A DNA stretch of 64,000 bases from Eutreptiella sp. 'Long Island Sound 2002' (taxonomy: Eukaryota > Euglenozoa > Euglenophyceae > Eutreptiales > Eutreptiaceae), in contig OZ038379.1 in assembly GCA_964036045.1 (NCBI GenBank), positions 115,533,604 to 115,597,603 of the forward strand, written 5' to 3'. Shown here piece by piece: positions 19,825 through 32,233 of this stretch. How positions within the stretch are numbered: position 1 is the first letter of the stretch; every line of letters starts with the position of its first letter. The position numbers and the translations under genes were made by a program. Below the pieces are notes generated by a model, which was given only the letters and a program-made list of their open reading frames with translations, was not told the DNA's origin and ran no database searches.

Positions 19825-20850
19825 CCACACACGCTCACACACACACACACACCAACACACATGCAAGACACGGTCACATTCACACCACCACCAGGAACAC
19901 ACGTCACACACACCAGCACAGACACCACGCGCGCACGCGCCGCGCCACAAACAGACACACCACAAGAAACCCCCGACCCAACCCCACGGAAACGGCCACC
20001 GCCGCGGCCGGCGGACCCCAGCCAGGAGAGGCGGGGAAACGCAACGGGGACCGCACCCAGGAGTGGCAAGTGACCACACACCACCGCCGCCATGGACCCC
20101 AGCCAGGACTGGCGGGGAACCGAACCTGGCGCCCTCAGCCAGGAGTGGCGAGGAACACCCACCACCACCGGCAGCGAAACCCAGCCAGGAGTGGCAGGAA
20201 AACGCACTCAGGAACCTCAGCCAGGAGTGGTGAGGGATTAACCACAACACACACCAGCCACACCCACAACTACACCAGCAGCAAGCCCCAGCCAGGGAAG
20301 CCAACCGCCACAAGCCACACACGCACTAACACACACGGAAGACACACCCACACCCACACCACCACCACAAACACACAACACACACACCAGCACGCGCCGC
20401 GCCACAAACACACTCAAACACGGAGACAGGCAGGGGAACACACCACCACCAAAGGACCCCAACCAGGGGTGGCGGGTCACCACAGCCGGGCCCCACAGCC
20501 ATGGCGGGAGAGGGACCACGAAACACAGCCCCGGCATCCACACAGAGCCGCCAAACGAAGCCCAGAGAGGCGTGGACAGGCACCCAAACGCACCACCAAC
20601 ACACCACACACACCCGCGCGCGCACACAACACACACCACCACAGCTGCCACCAACACGAGCTCGACAAACACACACAACACACCAAAGCGCGAGCACCGC
20701 CCACACCACAAACGCACACAACACGGGAAAACCCAAAGTACAAGAGCCCAGCAACCCTCTGCCAGGGAGGCTGCAGGGCCGCCAGAAACACCACTAAGAC
20801 ACAATGGTAGACCAACCAGCAGCACCCACCAAGCCGTCAGCCAGGAGTGG
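19825..20850 (+). repeat. GGAGTGGCGGGG-core minisatellite, right part
   Basis: This continues the array interrupted by the LTR element: same core, same orientation, AC-rich spacers. Spacer blocks match those left of the insertion. For example, the CTCAGGAACCTCAGCCAGGA block at about 9030 is repeated near 20205, showing an older, longer tandem organisation. Core copies become sparse after 20500. Confidence 0.8.
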
Positions 20851-23300
20851 CGAGCGCCCGCACCCAGCAACACCCAACGACCAACGACGCCCAAGCGCAC
20901 ACCCGGGACCAGTAACTGCGACACCCACACCAGCACCGCCACCATCAACCAAACCAAGACCACCCAAACCGAAAACCACAACACCCTCACCAGCGGAAAC
21001 ACCCGGAGCCAACAGAGAGACACCGGCGGCAAGGACACCCAGCACATCAACAACGGCACCCTCACCACCCAGCGCAACGCCGCCCTCACTGTCGGCAAAA
21101 CCAGCAACCTCAGCACCCAGAAAAACCCCTAAGACACCCTGGCCAACATCAAATCAACACAAGAAGCCACCCAACACCGACCAAGTACCACACCCGCGCC
21201 ACCCACCGACCCGCACCCAGAGCCGCCACAGCCAGCATCCACACGATCGGAGACACCAACACCACCAACAATCATGCCAGCACACCACCCTCACCATCAC
21301 CATCAGCGGCGGCGCCGCCGTCCTCGACAACGCCTACAACACCTACGCACACCAACACCAGGTAAAACACCTACACCACCCAAGCCAACGGGATCAACAA
21401 CACCATCGCCAGCACCACCCTACCATCAGCGTCACCACCGGCAACTTCCGGCACCAGAGGAAACCAACGCCACCACAACCGGTAAAGCAACAAACCACCA
21501 AGCCTCCGCCAGAGGAGACAAGGGCACACGCCCGGAACCATCAACAACAACACCATCCCTCACCAGCAGCGACGACAGCAGCACCCTCGGCCAGGAGTGG
21601 CGAGGAGATAACCCGACAAGGCAGAGCCGCACCCAGCGCGCCTGGCACCCTCATCATCGGAGCACCACCACCGGCACCAACCGCCAACACACCACCAGCA
21701 ACATCGCCGACGACGCCTACACCCAGAGCACCACCGACACCAACATCACCATCAGCGTCACCAACGCCACCGACGCCTGACACGACAACCACACAGCCCG
21801 CACCAACGGCATCAGCCAGACCGTCACCGATACCACCCGCACCAACCTCACCGGCGGCATAGCCTGGTTAGCCACCTGCGACTGCGAACCGCAGGCACTA
21901 ACAACCAGGACATTGCCGACATTACTCCCTGCGTCACTGGCGCCAACACCCACACCGACCTCAGCAACACCATCGAAAGCAGCACCATCGATTGATGCCC
22001 ACATCACCCTCACAAACCATACCACTGGCGGCGCCACCACCTGGATACAGGTCTCCCATCCCATCCCCCCTCCCACGAACAATAGCGGCAATCGCCTACA
22101 CCCCCCACCATCTGCACAGCGAGCGGCACCATCGGCAGCACCAACCACAACCCCGGCGACCGCAGCCTCAACAACAACCAGCACCCCCACTACCACTGTC
22201 ACCAGCGCCACCACCACCAGTCACGCCACCAACCGTCGGCGCCATCCACCAACTACACCAACACCGCACCCTAAACCACACCTACACCCAAACTTTGCAG
22301 CAACACCCGCGATAACCCCACCAGCGACAGCACCCTCCACCAGGAACGGCCACACAACACCGACAGGGCGAGAAGACGATGATCAGCACCAGCAGGAGAG
22401 CCTGCTCTTAGCGCCCACAACAGCGCAAAGACCTTACGCACCCGGACCCACACCCAGAACCAGCACGTACGCCGACCCACCATCGGTGTCACCGACAGCC
22501 GGGAAGACACCAACAGCGCCCTCGCCGTCACCGCTACCAACCTCGCTGAACTAACGTCCACATCACTGCCACCACCGCACTCACGCCGTCGGCATCACTA
22601 GCAGCACACCTGCCCGGGCCGTCATTGCCACCGCCGCCCATGGCACCACCTGCACTCACCAGCGCCACCACCATCCCACGCAACGCCTGGAGCCTGGCAT
22701 CACCAACCGCCTCAACGAACGGCGACAACACCAACACCACCACCAGCGGACGGGGTCTACCCACAGATCAAGAACAGCTGCACCACCATCAACCAGTACA
22801 CCACCCGGGGCACCTCCAGCGCCGGCGGCGACATCGGCCACACCACCCGTCATCTTCGGCACCCTTCCCACCACCGCGACGTCCGGCCAACATACGTTAC
22901 GCCCCCAATGGCAAGAGACAACATCCTCACCATCGAGGCCACCTGCAACACCACAGCCCCATACGTCACCCTCGCCATCACCAACGGAACCACCACCCTC
23001 AACATCAGCATCCACGACACCACCCGAGGCACCAACACCACCGGCGACAGCAACAGCGACAACAGTGACTGACTGACCCACCAACGTCACCATCAACTAA
23101 CGCGATCCCTGCACCAACCTCACCTACACTAACGCCTATACCGCCCTCACCAACGGCACCGCCAGCGGCACAATCACCCACTCCAACACCGGCACCACCC
23201 TCACCACCAACATCACCACCACCCCCCAAGGGCCAGGGCTCACGGGGAACGGAACAGCAGAGCGAGCAGGCCACCACCCGCACGCGTTGCCCACCCTATG
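20851..23300 (+). pseudogene. Decayed Thr/Asn-rich repetitive coding tract
   Basis: The plus strand is dominated by ACC, AAC, ATC and GCC codons. Short stretches read as beta-strand-like, Thr-rich protein in shifting frames. The clearest is 22779-23072, open to a TGA, with segments such as NILTIEATC and YVTLAITNGTTTLNISI; similar patterns occur near 21290 (TLTITISGGAAVLDNAY) and 21700 (TNITISVTNATDA). Frames change every 100-300 bases, so it is not an intact gene. It could be the remains of a secreted or adhesin-like Thr-rich protein, or part of the 5' region of LINE-A. The CACC-rich composition alone gives many Thr codons, so the call is cautious. Confidence 0.35.
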
Positions 23301-23583
23301 GTACACCGCTCCGCAACACTGCAGCCACACCGTCCCCCCGCTTCCCCCGACAGGACGTGCGCTGCAGCCCACTGCTGGGACGACGACTACGACGTCCTGC
23401 CGGCCATCGGACACCTACTGGTAGCCACGGCCCCGCGCCTACAAGCCCACCAGCAACCCACGGAACCGCAGGAGCCCGACCACCCCATGCCACCGCGCTC
23501 CATATCCCCCGCGTCCACCGCAGACCAGAACGCGGAACACCAGCGAAAGGAGCCCGACCGCGCCCCCACCGCCCCCCCCCCCA

Positions 23584-26444
23584 AAGGACATCTACGCCAC
23601 ACTGGCCGGCACCCTAGCCCCCATAGACGCCGAGCAGTGCTACCAATCCATCAGACGGGACCTCCCAGCGAACCACGCGACCCTCTAGAGGTTGAAGCAG
23701 GCGAAGAGGAACGACAACGAGTTGGGCACGGAGGAGGACCTTCTCTGGGAAGACACCTGGAAAGGCACCATGGACGCCTTCCCTGAAGCGGTAGCCGAAA
23801 CCTAACCCTGCCCGCCCGGGGACACCAGGCACGGCCTCCAAGCCCTCCTAGCAATCCACAGCTGGAGACACCGCCACACCATCACCCTCCACCCCCTCAA
23901 CCGAATCCACACCGATCGACACCTGAAGACGACTCCACCGCCGCCATCACCATACAGCAAGACGCCAAGAACCCGGAGGAGTACCACATCACCTGGAATG
24001 ATCCGGCACCCCATCCCCCCGCCTCCCCCACCCTCCCAGACGTCTTCCCCACCATCAGTGCAGAACTGCAGGAAGCAAAAGCCCCACAACAACCGGACGA
24101 CGAGATGCCCCAGGCACGATCCCCACCAACCACACAGGAAAGCCTCCGCACAGAGCCCCTCACCCACCCCATCACCACAATGGAGCTCCCCCTACAGCAC
24201 CGCACCACCCCGGACCGCAACGGGTTTCGCGACCTGCCACGAGAATGGGCGGTCCACAACGGCACACTCCGATCGGACAAAATCACAACGGGGCTCCAGG
24301 CCATCCGCCTCCACTCAATCACCGAACCCACCACCACCTGGACACTACCGACGGACCGCTACCACTTCCTCCTCACCGTCCAAGGGGATGCCACCATCAC
24401 ACCAACGGAGGGAGACCCCATAACAGCAGCCGCCAGCACGCCGTCCACGCCGACACGGCGAGCAATAGACCATACAGGCAGAGGGGGCCGCCGCGACCAC
24501 CCTGTACACGTGGACGACGCGAGCAGACCACCCACACCCCACCCTCCATCACGCCCCCTCCTGGCCCACCCCCTTCCACACAGCAGACCGCCCGGACAAG
24601 AAGCCCAAACACACAGGCGTACACGACCCCGCCCAGGAGGCCCAGCACCGACACGATGCAGGGCGCAAGGCCCGCACCCTCCACGACGACCACACCATCC
24701 CCCGCATCAGCGCCCCCCCGCCAGAGTGTCTGATGCCACCCAGAGCCGCACCATCACAGGCATCATCACGGACAGCCTGAACCCAGCGGCGTCACGGGCA
24801 CACACTGTGTGGATCAGCGAGAGGCGCTCCCACACACGGGCGGTGGCGCGCCTCAACAACAGCCAACCCCACGAGCTCCAGCGTGCCGTCGGACCCTTCG
24901 CCGTGCACATCACCCCGTACGGCATCAACCACCCCCGCTGTGAGCACCATGACCCGCCCTGCTCCACCCCATGCACCTCGCCCCTGCGCCAACCGCTCCT
25001 GGCCCACACCATCACGGGCAACATGTACCTGGGCACCGTACCGGGGGACCTAGGCATATACATCCTGCCCAACAGGTCCAGAGAACATTCGATCCCCCTG
25101 CACGGAGTAGAGTCCCTCACCCTGGGACCGCCCTCACCAAAACACCAACACCAGCATATCCCGGGGGTCAAACAGTTGCAGGCGCCACCAACGCAACCTG
25201 GCAGACATCACCGTCCACCTCACAGCCCACCTACCAAAGAACTTCGGCACGGAGCGCCACATCGTCCTGGAGGGGCCAGCCCACCACATCATCACCGCCG
25301 CCCTATACACCCTCGCCGCCCGGGAACACCACTGGGACCCCACAGCCATCCCTGCGATGCCCCCACCACCGCAAGGCCCCAACGATCCCGTCAGCCCCCC
25401 TCACATCGATCAACTACTAAGCCGCAGGGCCACCCCACACCTCAACCCCTCCAGGATAGAACTAGCCATCGCATCGTGGGACACCCTGGACACCCCCCTC
25501 CAACAACCTGCCATCCACATCCTCAAAGCGGACGCCCAATGGTGGGTCCTGCACTGGGCACACGGAGTCCTCATGGCAGCCCAGGCCTACACCCCAGAAA
25601 TAGACCCGGAAGACTCCCCACGAGGCCGGCAGCGACTCCTCCAAGCCACCACCCTCACAGGCCGCAAACGCGCCCCGTGGAAAGCCCTCCACGCAGCACT
25701 CTACTGGGCTCAAGGATCCTCCAGCGGTCCGGACACACCGGAACCCACAGAGGCTTGGATCAAGCAAGCCAAGGCCATGAGGAACTACCACCTCGACCAC
25801 TCTTTCGACAACAGCCCGGGCGCACTGCAATGGCCCGCCAAGCCCCCAGAGACCATGCGCAGGCTCGCCGACCTCACGCGCAACCAGGCGAAAGCGGCCA
25901 TGCAAACGCCGGCAGATCCCCCGCTAAGGGATCCGGGCCAGCAGGCTACGCACCCCTTCTTCCAACCCACGCCCCCCCAGCCCAACCACCTCCAGTCGCA
26001 CCCAAGCGAGGGAGACGGAAAAGGGGCGCACCTGCTCCCAACCAAGCCAGAAAAGACGGCAGAACAACAACCTCCCTACCCCCCGCACCCCCCCCGACAG
26101 ACCCGGCAAACCCCGGCCAAGCATCCTCATCATCCTCCCTCCCGCCACCAGCACCGCCCCAAGCCGAGGTGTACCCAGGATTCGAAAAAGGCGCGAAGGT
26201 CCAGCAACCCTTCCGCAACGACCACACTGGCCACTGGATCTGGTGTGAGGGCACAATCCAGTACCGCCTCCACATCCTGGGCCCCAATGATGGGGTGCAA
26301 ATCCAGGTAATCTGGCACCGCCAAAAGGAGCTAGACCAAAGAGGCAGCGCCCCAGACAAGCCAGAAGGCCACACCTTGGAGCTCAACAGCGCCCACGGGC
26401 ATCTGGCTCTGCACCGACGAGACCAAGGCCCAGAGAGGCACTAA
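23584..26444 (+). pseudogene. LINE-A ORF1 (frameshifted, unknown fold)
   Basis: The protein has to be followed through at least three frames. It starts near 23584 (KDIYATLAGTLAP), where TAG at 23686 and TAA near 23803 interrupt it. It passes into the frame around 23930-25170 (including WAVHNGTLRSDKITTGLQ), then to 25171-26100 (including QWWVLHWAHGVLMAAQAY), and ends in the first frame again (VYPGFEKGAKVQQPF) at 26444. I recognise neither an RRM nor a zinc knuckle. By position, before the endonuclease, it is the nucleic-acid-binding ORF1 expected of LINEs. The Pro/His-rich linkers are low-complexity. Confidence 0.55.
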
Positions 26445-26602
26445 ATACACTGGGGAACTCCTCCCTGAGTTGATGCAGGGCCTCCCCCCAACGCGCCTAC
26501 CCAAGCGCCGACCACCAGGAAAAAAAGTCCCCGGGCCCCAGTCCCCCTCCCTGACGGGGCAAGGGCCGAGGGCACAAGCCTCGCCAGCCGCAGCCTGCCC
26601 CC

Positions 26603-27550
26603 ACCAAGGCCACCCTCCACCTCCTCGACCTCAACCACCCGGCCGTCACATACTCCAAGGATGCCACCACCGCCCTCCAGGAGCTCTGGATGGAACAGGG
26701 GGCGGAGTGGGTTCCCCACCTCCTCACCCTCCAGGAACAAGGCCTACAACGCGACGACCCCCCAGAAACCACCGCCATATATACCCCGGACCAGAAAGCG
26801 TACAAATGCTACTGGCACAAGGGGACCCACCTGTACGCCCGAGCCGGCATCCACGTCCACCTCTTCCACAACCTCAGCATCCCAGGGAGGCTAGGTGTCT
26901 ACGAGGTCGTCAGGAACGGATGGCAACTCAACGTCATCAACGCCCACGTCCCCTTCGGTGACGCCACAGAACCCTTCCTCCAAGCGCTGGCCGAGGCATA
27001 CCGCCAGATGGCCATGCTCGCCCCCACAATCATCATCGGCGAAATGAACGGCGCCCCAACCCCAGCAGACCGAGGGGGACAGGCCACACCCCAGGACCAT
27101 GCAGTCCGCGACACCATCGAAATGATTGGGCTCGTGGACCTGACGGACAACCTCGCAGGCCAACCATCCCGGTTCCCCCACCAAGCAGACGCCGCCCCCT
27201 CCCTCATCGACGTATGCTATGGCAACCGCACCACCATCATCCGAGCGGAGGCCCGATATGGGCCCCTCTCGCTGGGACCCACAGGCCATAGCCCCCTGCA
27301 CATCCGCCCCACCATCCCCAACCTTCCCCCCAGCCCCCCGGAGGAGGCGGACCTAGGCCTACCAGCCCCCCTGAGGATGCCCCCACTGCACAACAAACAG
27401 GCCTGGTCCCAATATCACAGGGCCATAGACCGCGCCCGGCGCATCCAACCAGACTCCACTGACCTACTCACAGCCATGCGCACAGCCGCCGTCGCCTGCG
27501 GCTTCCAGCAACACCCCAACACTAACGACGACAGACCACCCACGGCCTGA
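26603..27550 (+). CDS. LINE-A AP-like endonuclease domain
   Basis: This is the N-terminal domain of ORF2, which would nick target DNA for target-primed reverse transcription. AP-endonuclease landmarks appear in order: LTLQEQG (catalytic Glu block), NVINAHVPF, IIIGEMNGAPT (GDFN-type block with Asp replaced by Glu), SLIDVCY, and the terminal GHSPL (SDHxP block with the catalytic His kept). The open frame begins before the ATG at 26690; TKATLHLLDLN upstream at 26603 looks like the true domain start. TGA at 27548-27550 ends it, but the RT continues in the same frame two codons later. The GDFN change suggests reduced activity. Confidence 0.8.
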   Translation, partial: TKATLHLLDLNHPAVTYSKDATTALQELWMEQGAEWVPHLLTLQEQGLQRDDPPETTAIYTPDQKAYKCYWHKGTHLYARAGIHVHLFHNLSIPGRLGVYEVVRNGWQLNVINAHVPFGDATEPFLQALAEAYRQMAMLAPTIIIGEMNGAPTPADRGGQATPQDHAVRDTIEMIGLVDLTDNLAGQPSRFPHQADAAPSLIDVCYGNRTTIIRAEARYGPLSLGPTGHSPLHIRPTIPNLPPSPPEEADLGLPAPLRMPPLHNKQAWSQYHRAIDRARRIQPDSTDLLTAMRTAAVACGFQQHPNTNDDRPPTA

Positions 27551-29506
27551 GGGGACATGCTCCATGACCTCTGGCATGCAAAGCAACAAGTGGAGACCCT
27601 CGCCCACACCGACACCCCCCAAACCTGCACACACATCGACGACTGCAGGACGCAGATAGCCCACATCAGGGCAGACCTGCAGCAGTGGCACATGCACAGG
27701 CAACAGCGCATCGCCCAAGAGCACGAACGGTATGCGCAACATAAACTCCTCTACAAGGCCATCCGCCACCTCAACGATGCCATGACCGACACCGGCCACC
27801 GCACCATCACCACTGTCAGACAGGAGGAGGGCTCCCTCACCAACGACCAAGCCACCGTGCTCCAAGCCACCCAAGACAGCTTCCTCCAACAACACATGCC
27901 CACCCAAGACACACTGGACACGGAAACCCAGGCCAAAATCGACCGCCTCCCACAGGTTTTCAACCACGCCCAGAGAAGGCAACTGGAACAGCGCCCCTTT
28001 ACCATCCACGAAGTCTGGAGGGACATCCACAGTCTCCAGCAACGGAAAACTCCAGGCTACGACGGCCTCCCTGCGGAGACATACTACCAGCTCCCCGCCC
28101 ACCTCCTCGGCATCCTCGCCCACCGCCTCTCGGACATCGTCACGGGGCAAACCCCCCTACCACCAGACTGGGCAAACGTTGTCCGCCCCCTCTACAAAAA
28201 GCGGGACTGGGCCAACCCAGACAACTGGCGCCCCATAGTCTGTACAGTCACGGAGGTCCAAATTGTCTGGACCGTCCTTCTACGCCGCATCTGCCGCCAC
28301 CTTGACCCCAACATACCCGCCAGCCTCGGGGGGGCCATCCCAGGCCGATCCCCGCACGAGGCCATCTCCAGGACACCGTCGCCGACATGGACCCGGTAGA
28401 CCTCATCATCGCCTCCCTTGACGTCAAAGGAACCTCCCTGAACACACCCTGGCTCCTTCTGGAGGCGGTGTGGAAACGCCTGGGACTCCTCTTCTACAAC
28501 TTTGCCTCCGGCTACATCCGCACCCGCAAGTACACGGTCCGGACTGGAGCAGGCCTCACCTCCTTCCTGGATCCAGGCAACGGGATCCCCCAAGGAATAG
28601 CAGAAGGCCCCTTCCTGTACCTCCTCGTGACACTCCCCCTGGCCCCTAGCCATCGAACAGAATTACCCGGCCTACGCACCCTACCCCCCCCTCTCCCCTC
28701 AGGTGGGCTTCGCGGAAGACACCAGCCTCACTGTCGCACACACCCCACACGAACCCCACGCCCCAGACCCCGGACCAACGGTCAGGCAGCAGGCCAACGA
28801 CTTACTCGACGTGACCATCTCCTACCTCTCCCGCAACAACCTCATCGTCCACCCCACAACGTCGGTGGCCATGATCAAGGGGTCCGCCACACCCCCCACC
28901 CTAGGGCCACAAAGACCCCCCATGCAAGTCGTGACAACCACCACCCACTCGGGGGTAATTCAGGCCACCAACCCTGAGGACGCCACCCTCCCTCCCAGGT
29001 TGCAGTCACATCTGGCCCATCTCCCCAGATATGCCTCCCCGACCACCAAGGCCCTCTCCCTATCCCACCAGAGCCTGCCGACTACCTCACCGGGGTCTTG
29101 AACGCCTCCATAGGCTTCCGGGCACTCCACCTGACACACCACACCACCGCCCTCGAGCCGGCGACATGCGCTGTCACCAAGGCATGAGCAGCACACGGGG
29201 GCTGGCCCACCTCCATACCCACCCACGCCATCCGGGCGGGATGGCCCCACTATGGGGACGCCATAGGGGACGAGGTAAAAGCGGCCTAAACCAGACACAC
29301 TGCCCTCTCCCTTCACCGCATGACCCACAACCACTCGCCGGAGGTCCGCGAGGTCGCCACGATCCGCCTCCAAGCCGCACAACGGGCCCGCAACACGTGC
29401 CCACGCTGGATACTCCACCAGACGGGCATGCCCACCAACGTGAACACGCACCTGTGGAACCACCTGCAGCTTCTCCTCCCTTCCCCACACCACGACATAC
29501 TCACCA
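27551..29506 (+). pseudogene. LINE-A reverse transcriptase, frameshifted and interrupted
   Basis: It runs in the endonuclease frame to 28399 (RKTPGYDGLPAE, LYKKRDWANPDNWRPI), then shifts twice. Motif A region is IIASLDVKGTS (28387-28977 frame). Motif B is GIPQGIAEGPFLYLL. Motif C reads GFAEDTSL at about 28709, with Glu in place of the first catalytic Asp. Beyond 29100 two stops interrupt the thumb region before a block HSPEVREV...NTCPRWIL. The RT then runs into a foreign insertion at 29507 and its last part resumes at 31211. The minus-strand relative has an intact NFADDN motif, which supports the reading. Confidence 0.8.
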
Positions 29507-31210
29507 GGTCTGCAGGGGCCCCCGGGTGAGCGGTCCACGGGCCGCCCCTCATCCCCCCCCACGCTGGGGCGGCCCCGCGACCCGGGCCGCACGCGCAAGC
29601 CGGAGGGGAGTGCGCCGACGAGGGGGGGCCAAGATGGGGAACCGCTGGCCGCCAGCCAGAGGGGGAGCAGGGAGGCCGCGGCGCGACCCCTTCCCCCACC
29701 CCCCCCCCCCCGGCCCGCAAGCCACGGTGGCCCCGGCCCCCACCCCCCGAGGCAGGGGGGATGGTCCGGCCTCCCCCCGCCCGAGAGGGGAGCCGGAGCG
29801 CGGCCCGCCCCCCCGCCCCAGCCGCTGGCTCCCACAGGAACCGCGGAGAACAAGCGAGCCCGCGCCAACGCGCCAGGACGCCGCACAGATCGCGCCCAGT
29901 GAAGGCGGATGAGCACAAACCGGAGTGGTATGGGGGGCTATGCCCCCCATGGACAGAACGACGCCAGTGACACCCGCTTTGTTGCCTGCCCAGGGAAGGC
30001 AGAAAGACGGAACGAGGCAGAGCAACCCCCCGCCCTACAGGCCCCCCCCGGCCGCGCAAACGGGGGGCAGGGCGCACGCCCCCCCGCCCCCGCCAGCCCG
30101 CCCCCCGGCACACGAACGCCGCGGACCCACCCCGCGGCACGCAGCCCCCACAGGGCGTGCAGGCCAAGGGGACAGAGTAGGGCCCCCACACCCACACGCC
30201 CGCGCCCACAGCACGTGGATAGCGGACCCCAACAGCCCGCCCAGAGGGCGGGCAGTCGGGGGAGGGGGAGCGCCTGACCCCAGACGCCCCTCGCAACAGT
30301 GGAAGGCACCCTGCCCGGGGACGCCCCCCGGGGACGCCTTTCCGCCACCCCCACAACCCCAAGCCAAGTAGGGGGGAACCGGGACCGGACCGCCCCCCCC
30401 GAAGCATGCCAGACGGAGCAAGGAACCGGGGCAGGACACGCGGAGGGGCACGAACCACGTGGAACGGCCCTACCAGCGCCCAGTGCCGGGACCGCGTGAG
30501 GTGCGCACGCCACACCACCCAGGGGGGGGGGAGCCGACACCGCGGGAGCGCGAGCGCACACACACGCAAAGGGCACGCGGGGACTACCAGAAAGGCAACC
30601 GGACCGAGCACGCGGAACGCACAGACCGCGTGGAATGGTGTACCAGCAAGCGAGGGTAAGGGACACCCGGACGGGACAGCCCAGCACACGCAGCGCCGGA
30701 CACGCGGGGCGGGAAGGGGGAAACGGGAGAGACACAACACCAGGTACCGGCCCGAACCCCTTGAACCGGCGGCGAGCGCCGCGCACACACGGACGGGGCA
30801 CTGAACCTGCCAAGGTAGTAGTGGCGCACTGCGCCACGCCCCAACCCCTAGGCTAGGCAGCCTCCGCGCCAGCTGAAGGGGGTCCCACTGGCGACAAGCC
30901 AGTAGCACGGGCCCGGCGGCGCCGGCGCCCCGAGCGACCACGCATTAGGGGGGCGATGCGGTGGGTAAGTGCCTGCAGCCACGGCTGCGAATTGATGCAC
31001 TGACCAGGGAGTGGCGAAATGGGGAAGCCGGGGAGGGACGGGGCTCCAAGCCCTGTGAACCCGGGGGACTCCGCCAGGGGGCAGGAGGTGCGTCTTGGAG
31101 GGCCTCCTACTAGGACCCGGTGGGGAGGATATCACCTGGCCTGACCAGGTGGCCCCCCAGGGCCGAAAGGCGTCTGGTACCCGCAAAATCAAACTTCAAA
31201 CCTCAAACCT
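29507..31210 (+). mobile_element. 1.7-kb retrotransposed insertion carrying satellite sequence
   Basis: The LINE-A RT is interrupted between two copies of CATACTCACCA (29496-29506 and 31211-31221), an 11-bp target-site duplication. Removing the insert restores the RT reading aligned to the minus-strand relative. The insert has a 500-bp GC-rich unique left part, then less than one unit of the 419-bp dimeric satellite (about 30016-30365), then an 845-bp right part ending in a (TCAAACC)-type tail. The right part recurs at 53701-54540. No protein is recognisable. A variable-length duplication plus a short repeated 3' tail suits target-primed mobilisation of a non-autonomous SINE-like unit. Confidence 0.8.
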
Positions 31211-32233
31211 CATACTCACCAACCACACGTGCCCGGAGGAAGGGCCTCTGGCCGTCCTCTGCGGGGACCTCCACCATTACCCCAAGGGTACCATCAACAC
31301 CATAGACCTCGTCGGGGCCTCCATCACCGTAGTATACCTCACCCTCCCCCAAATGCGGGTCCTTCACCACAGCAGAGCACACCACACCTCGTTTCCTACA
31401 ACTTCTCGAATCGCCTCAATACCGCCTCTTCCACCAGTACCTCACACAAACGGCACGAGCAGTGGGCCACACTCTGCCGCGAAGCAAAGACATGCGAGCG
31501 GCCTACCGAGACTTTAAAAAGCAGCACCGCCGACCCATCCCAGCGACACCACCCTACGCACCTACCGGCTCGAAACGCGAACCCGTCCCCCCGGTGGCGA
31601 GCCCAGTCCCACCGGTAACCCTACTACTGGCCCTGAATGAAGCGAAACCCACGCACACCACTGTCATCCACCACTGGGCAAAATGGCGCATACCGAACCA
31701 CCACATGACTGCCCGAGACCTACTGAAGGTCCCCCATGACTCCCAGAGCACGCCACGCACATGTTGGGCCTGTGACCCCGAGGCACCCACCACGCTATGG
31801 CCCGTATTACACCTCATAGCACGCCACCACACCCACCCCACGACCCACCCACCACCACAAGCCTATGCATGGGTATCCCCATCGTTCCTACACACCGACG
31901 CGAACCCCACGGTAGCGTGGAACCCCGACCACACACCCCAATGGCTCTTCACCACAACGCCCACCTGGCCCCGCCCCGACCCGGCAGGGGTCGCCATCCG
32001 TTACAGCATGTACGAACCAGGCAGAACAGGCAAGCATGAGCACCCCTACTATCCGCTCCACCACTCCTGCCACACACGAGAGCACCGAACACAAACCCTC
32101 ACATGCCACGACCTAAACCTGGACACAGCCTACATCCTCCACTACATCTACACCTACCTCACACAAGGACAGCCGGGACAGGGACTCATAGCCATGTCAC
32201 CCCAAGCGAAACATCATCTCCAAATGAAAAGGG
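31211..32233 (+). pseudogene. LINE-A RT end and CCHH zinc-finger region
   Basis: Resuming after the insertion, LTNHTCPEEGPL and the block up to ASITVVYLTLPQM parallel LTNHHCDQQGPL and ATITIVYITPTQM of the minus-strand relative. The frame then shifts near 31360 and runs to about 32240 with a C-x2-C-x12-H-x4-H finger starting PRTCWAC at about 31755, matched by PRTCWHC in the relative. Its role between RT and RNase H is unknown; a nucleic-acid-binding role is likely. Confidence 0.7.

Noticed and set aside
29313-30941. 542-codon minus-strand frame
   Set aside because: It spans the border between LINE RT and the satellite-bearing insertion and is rich in Gly, Arg, Cys and Pro. It cannot be a gene older than the insertion and shows no motif.
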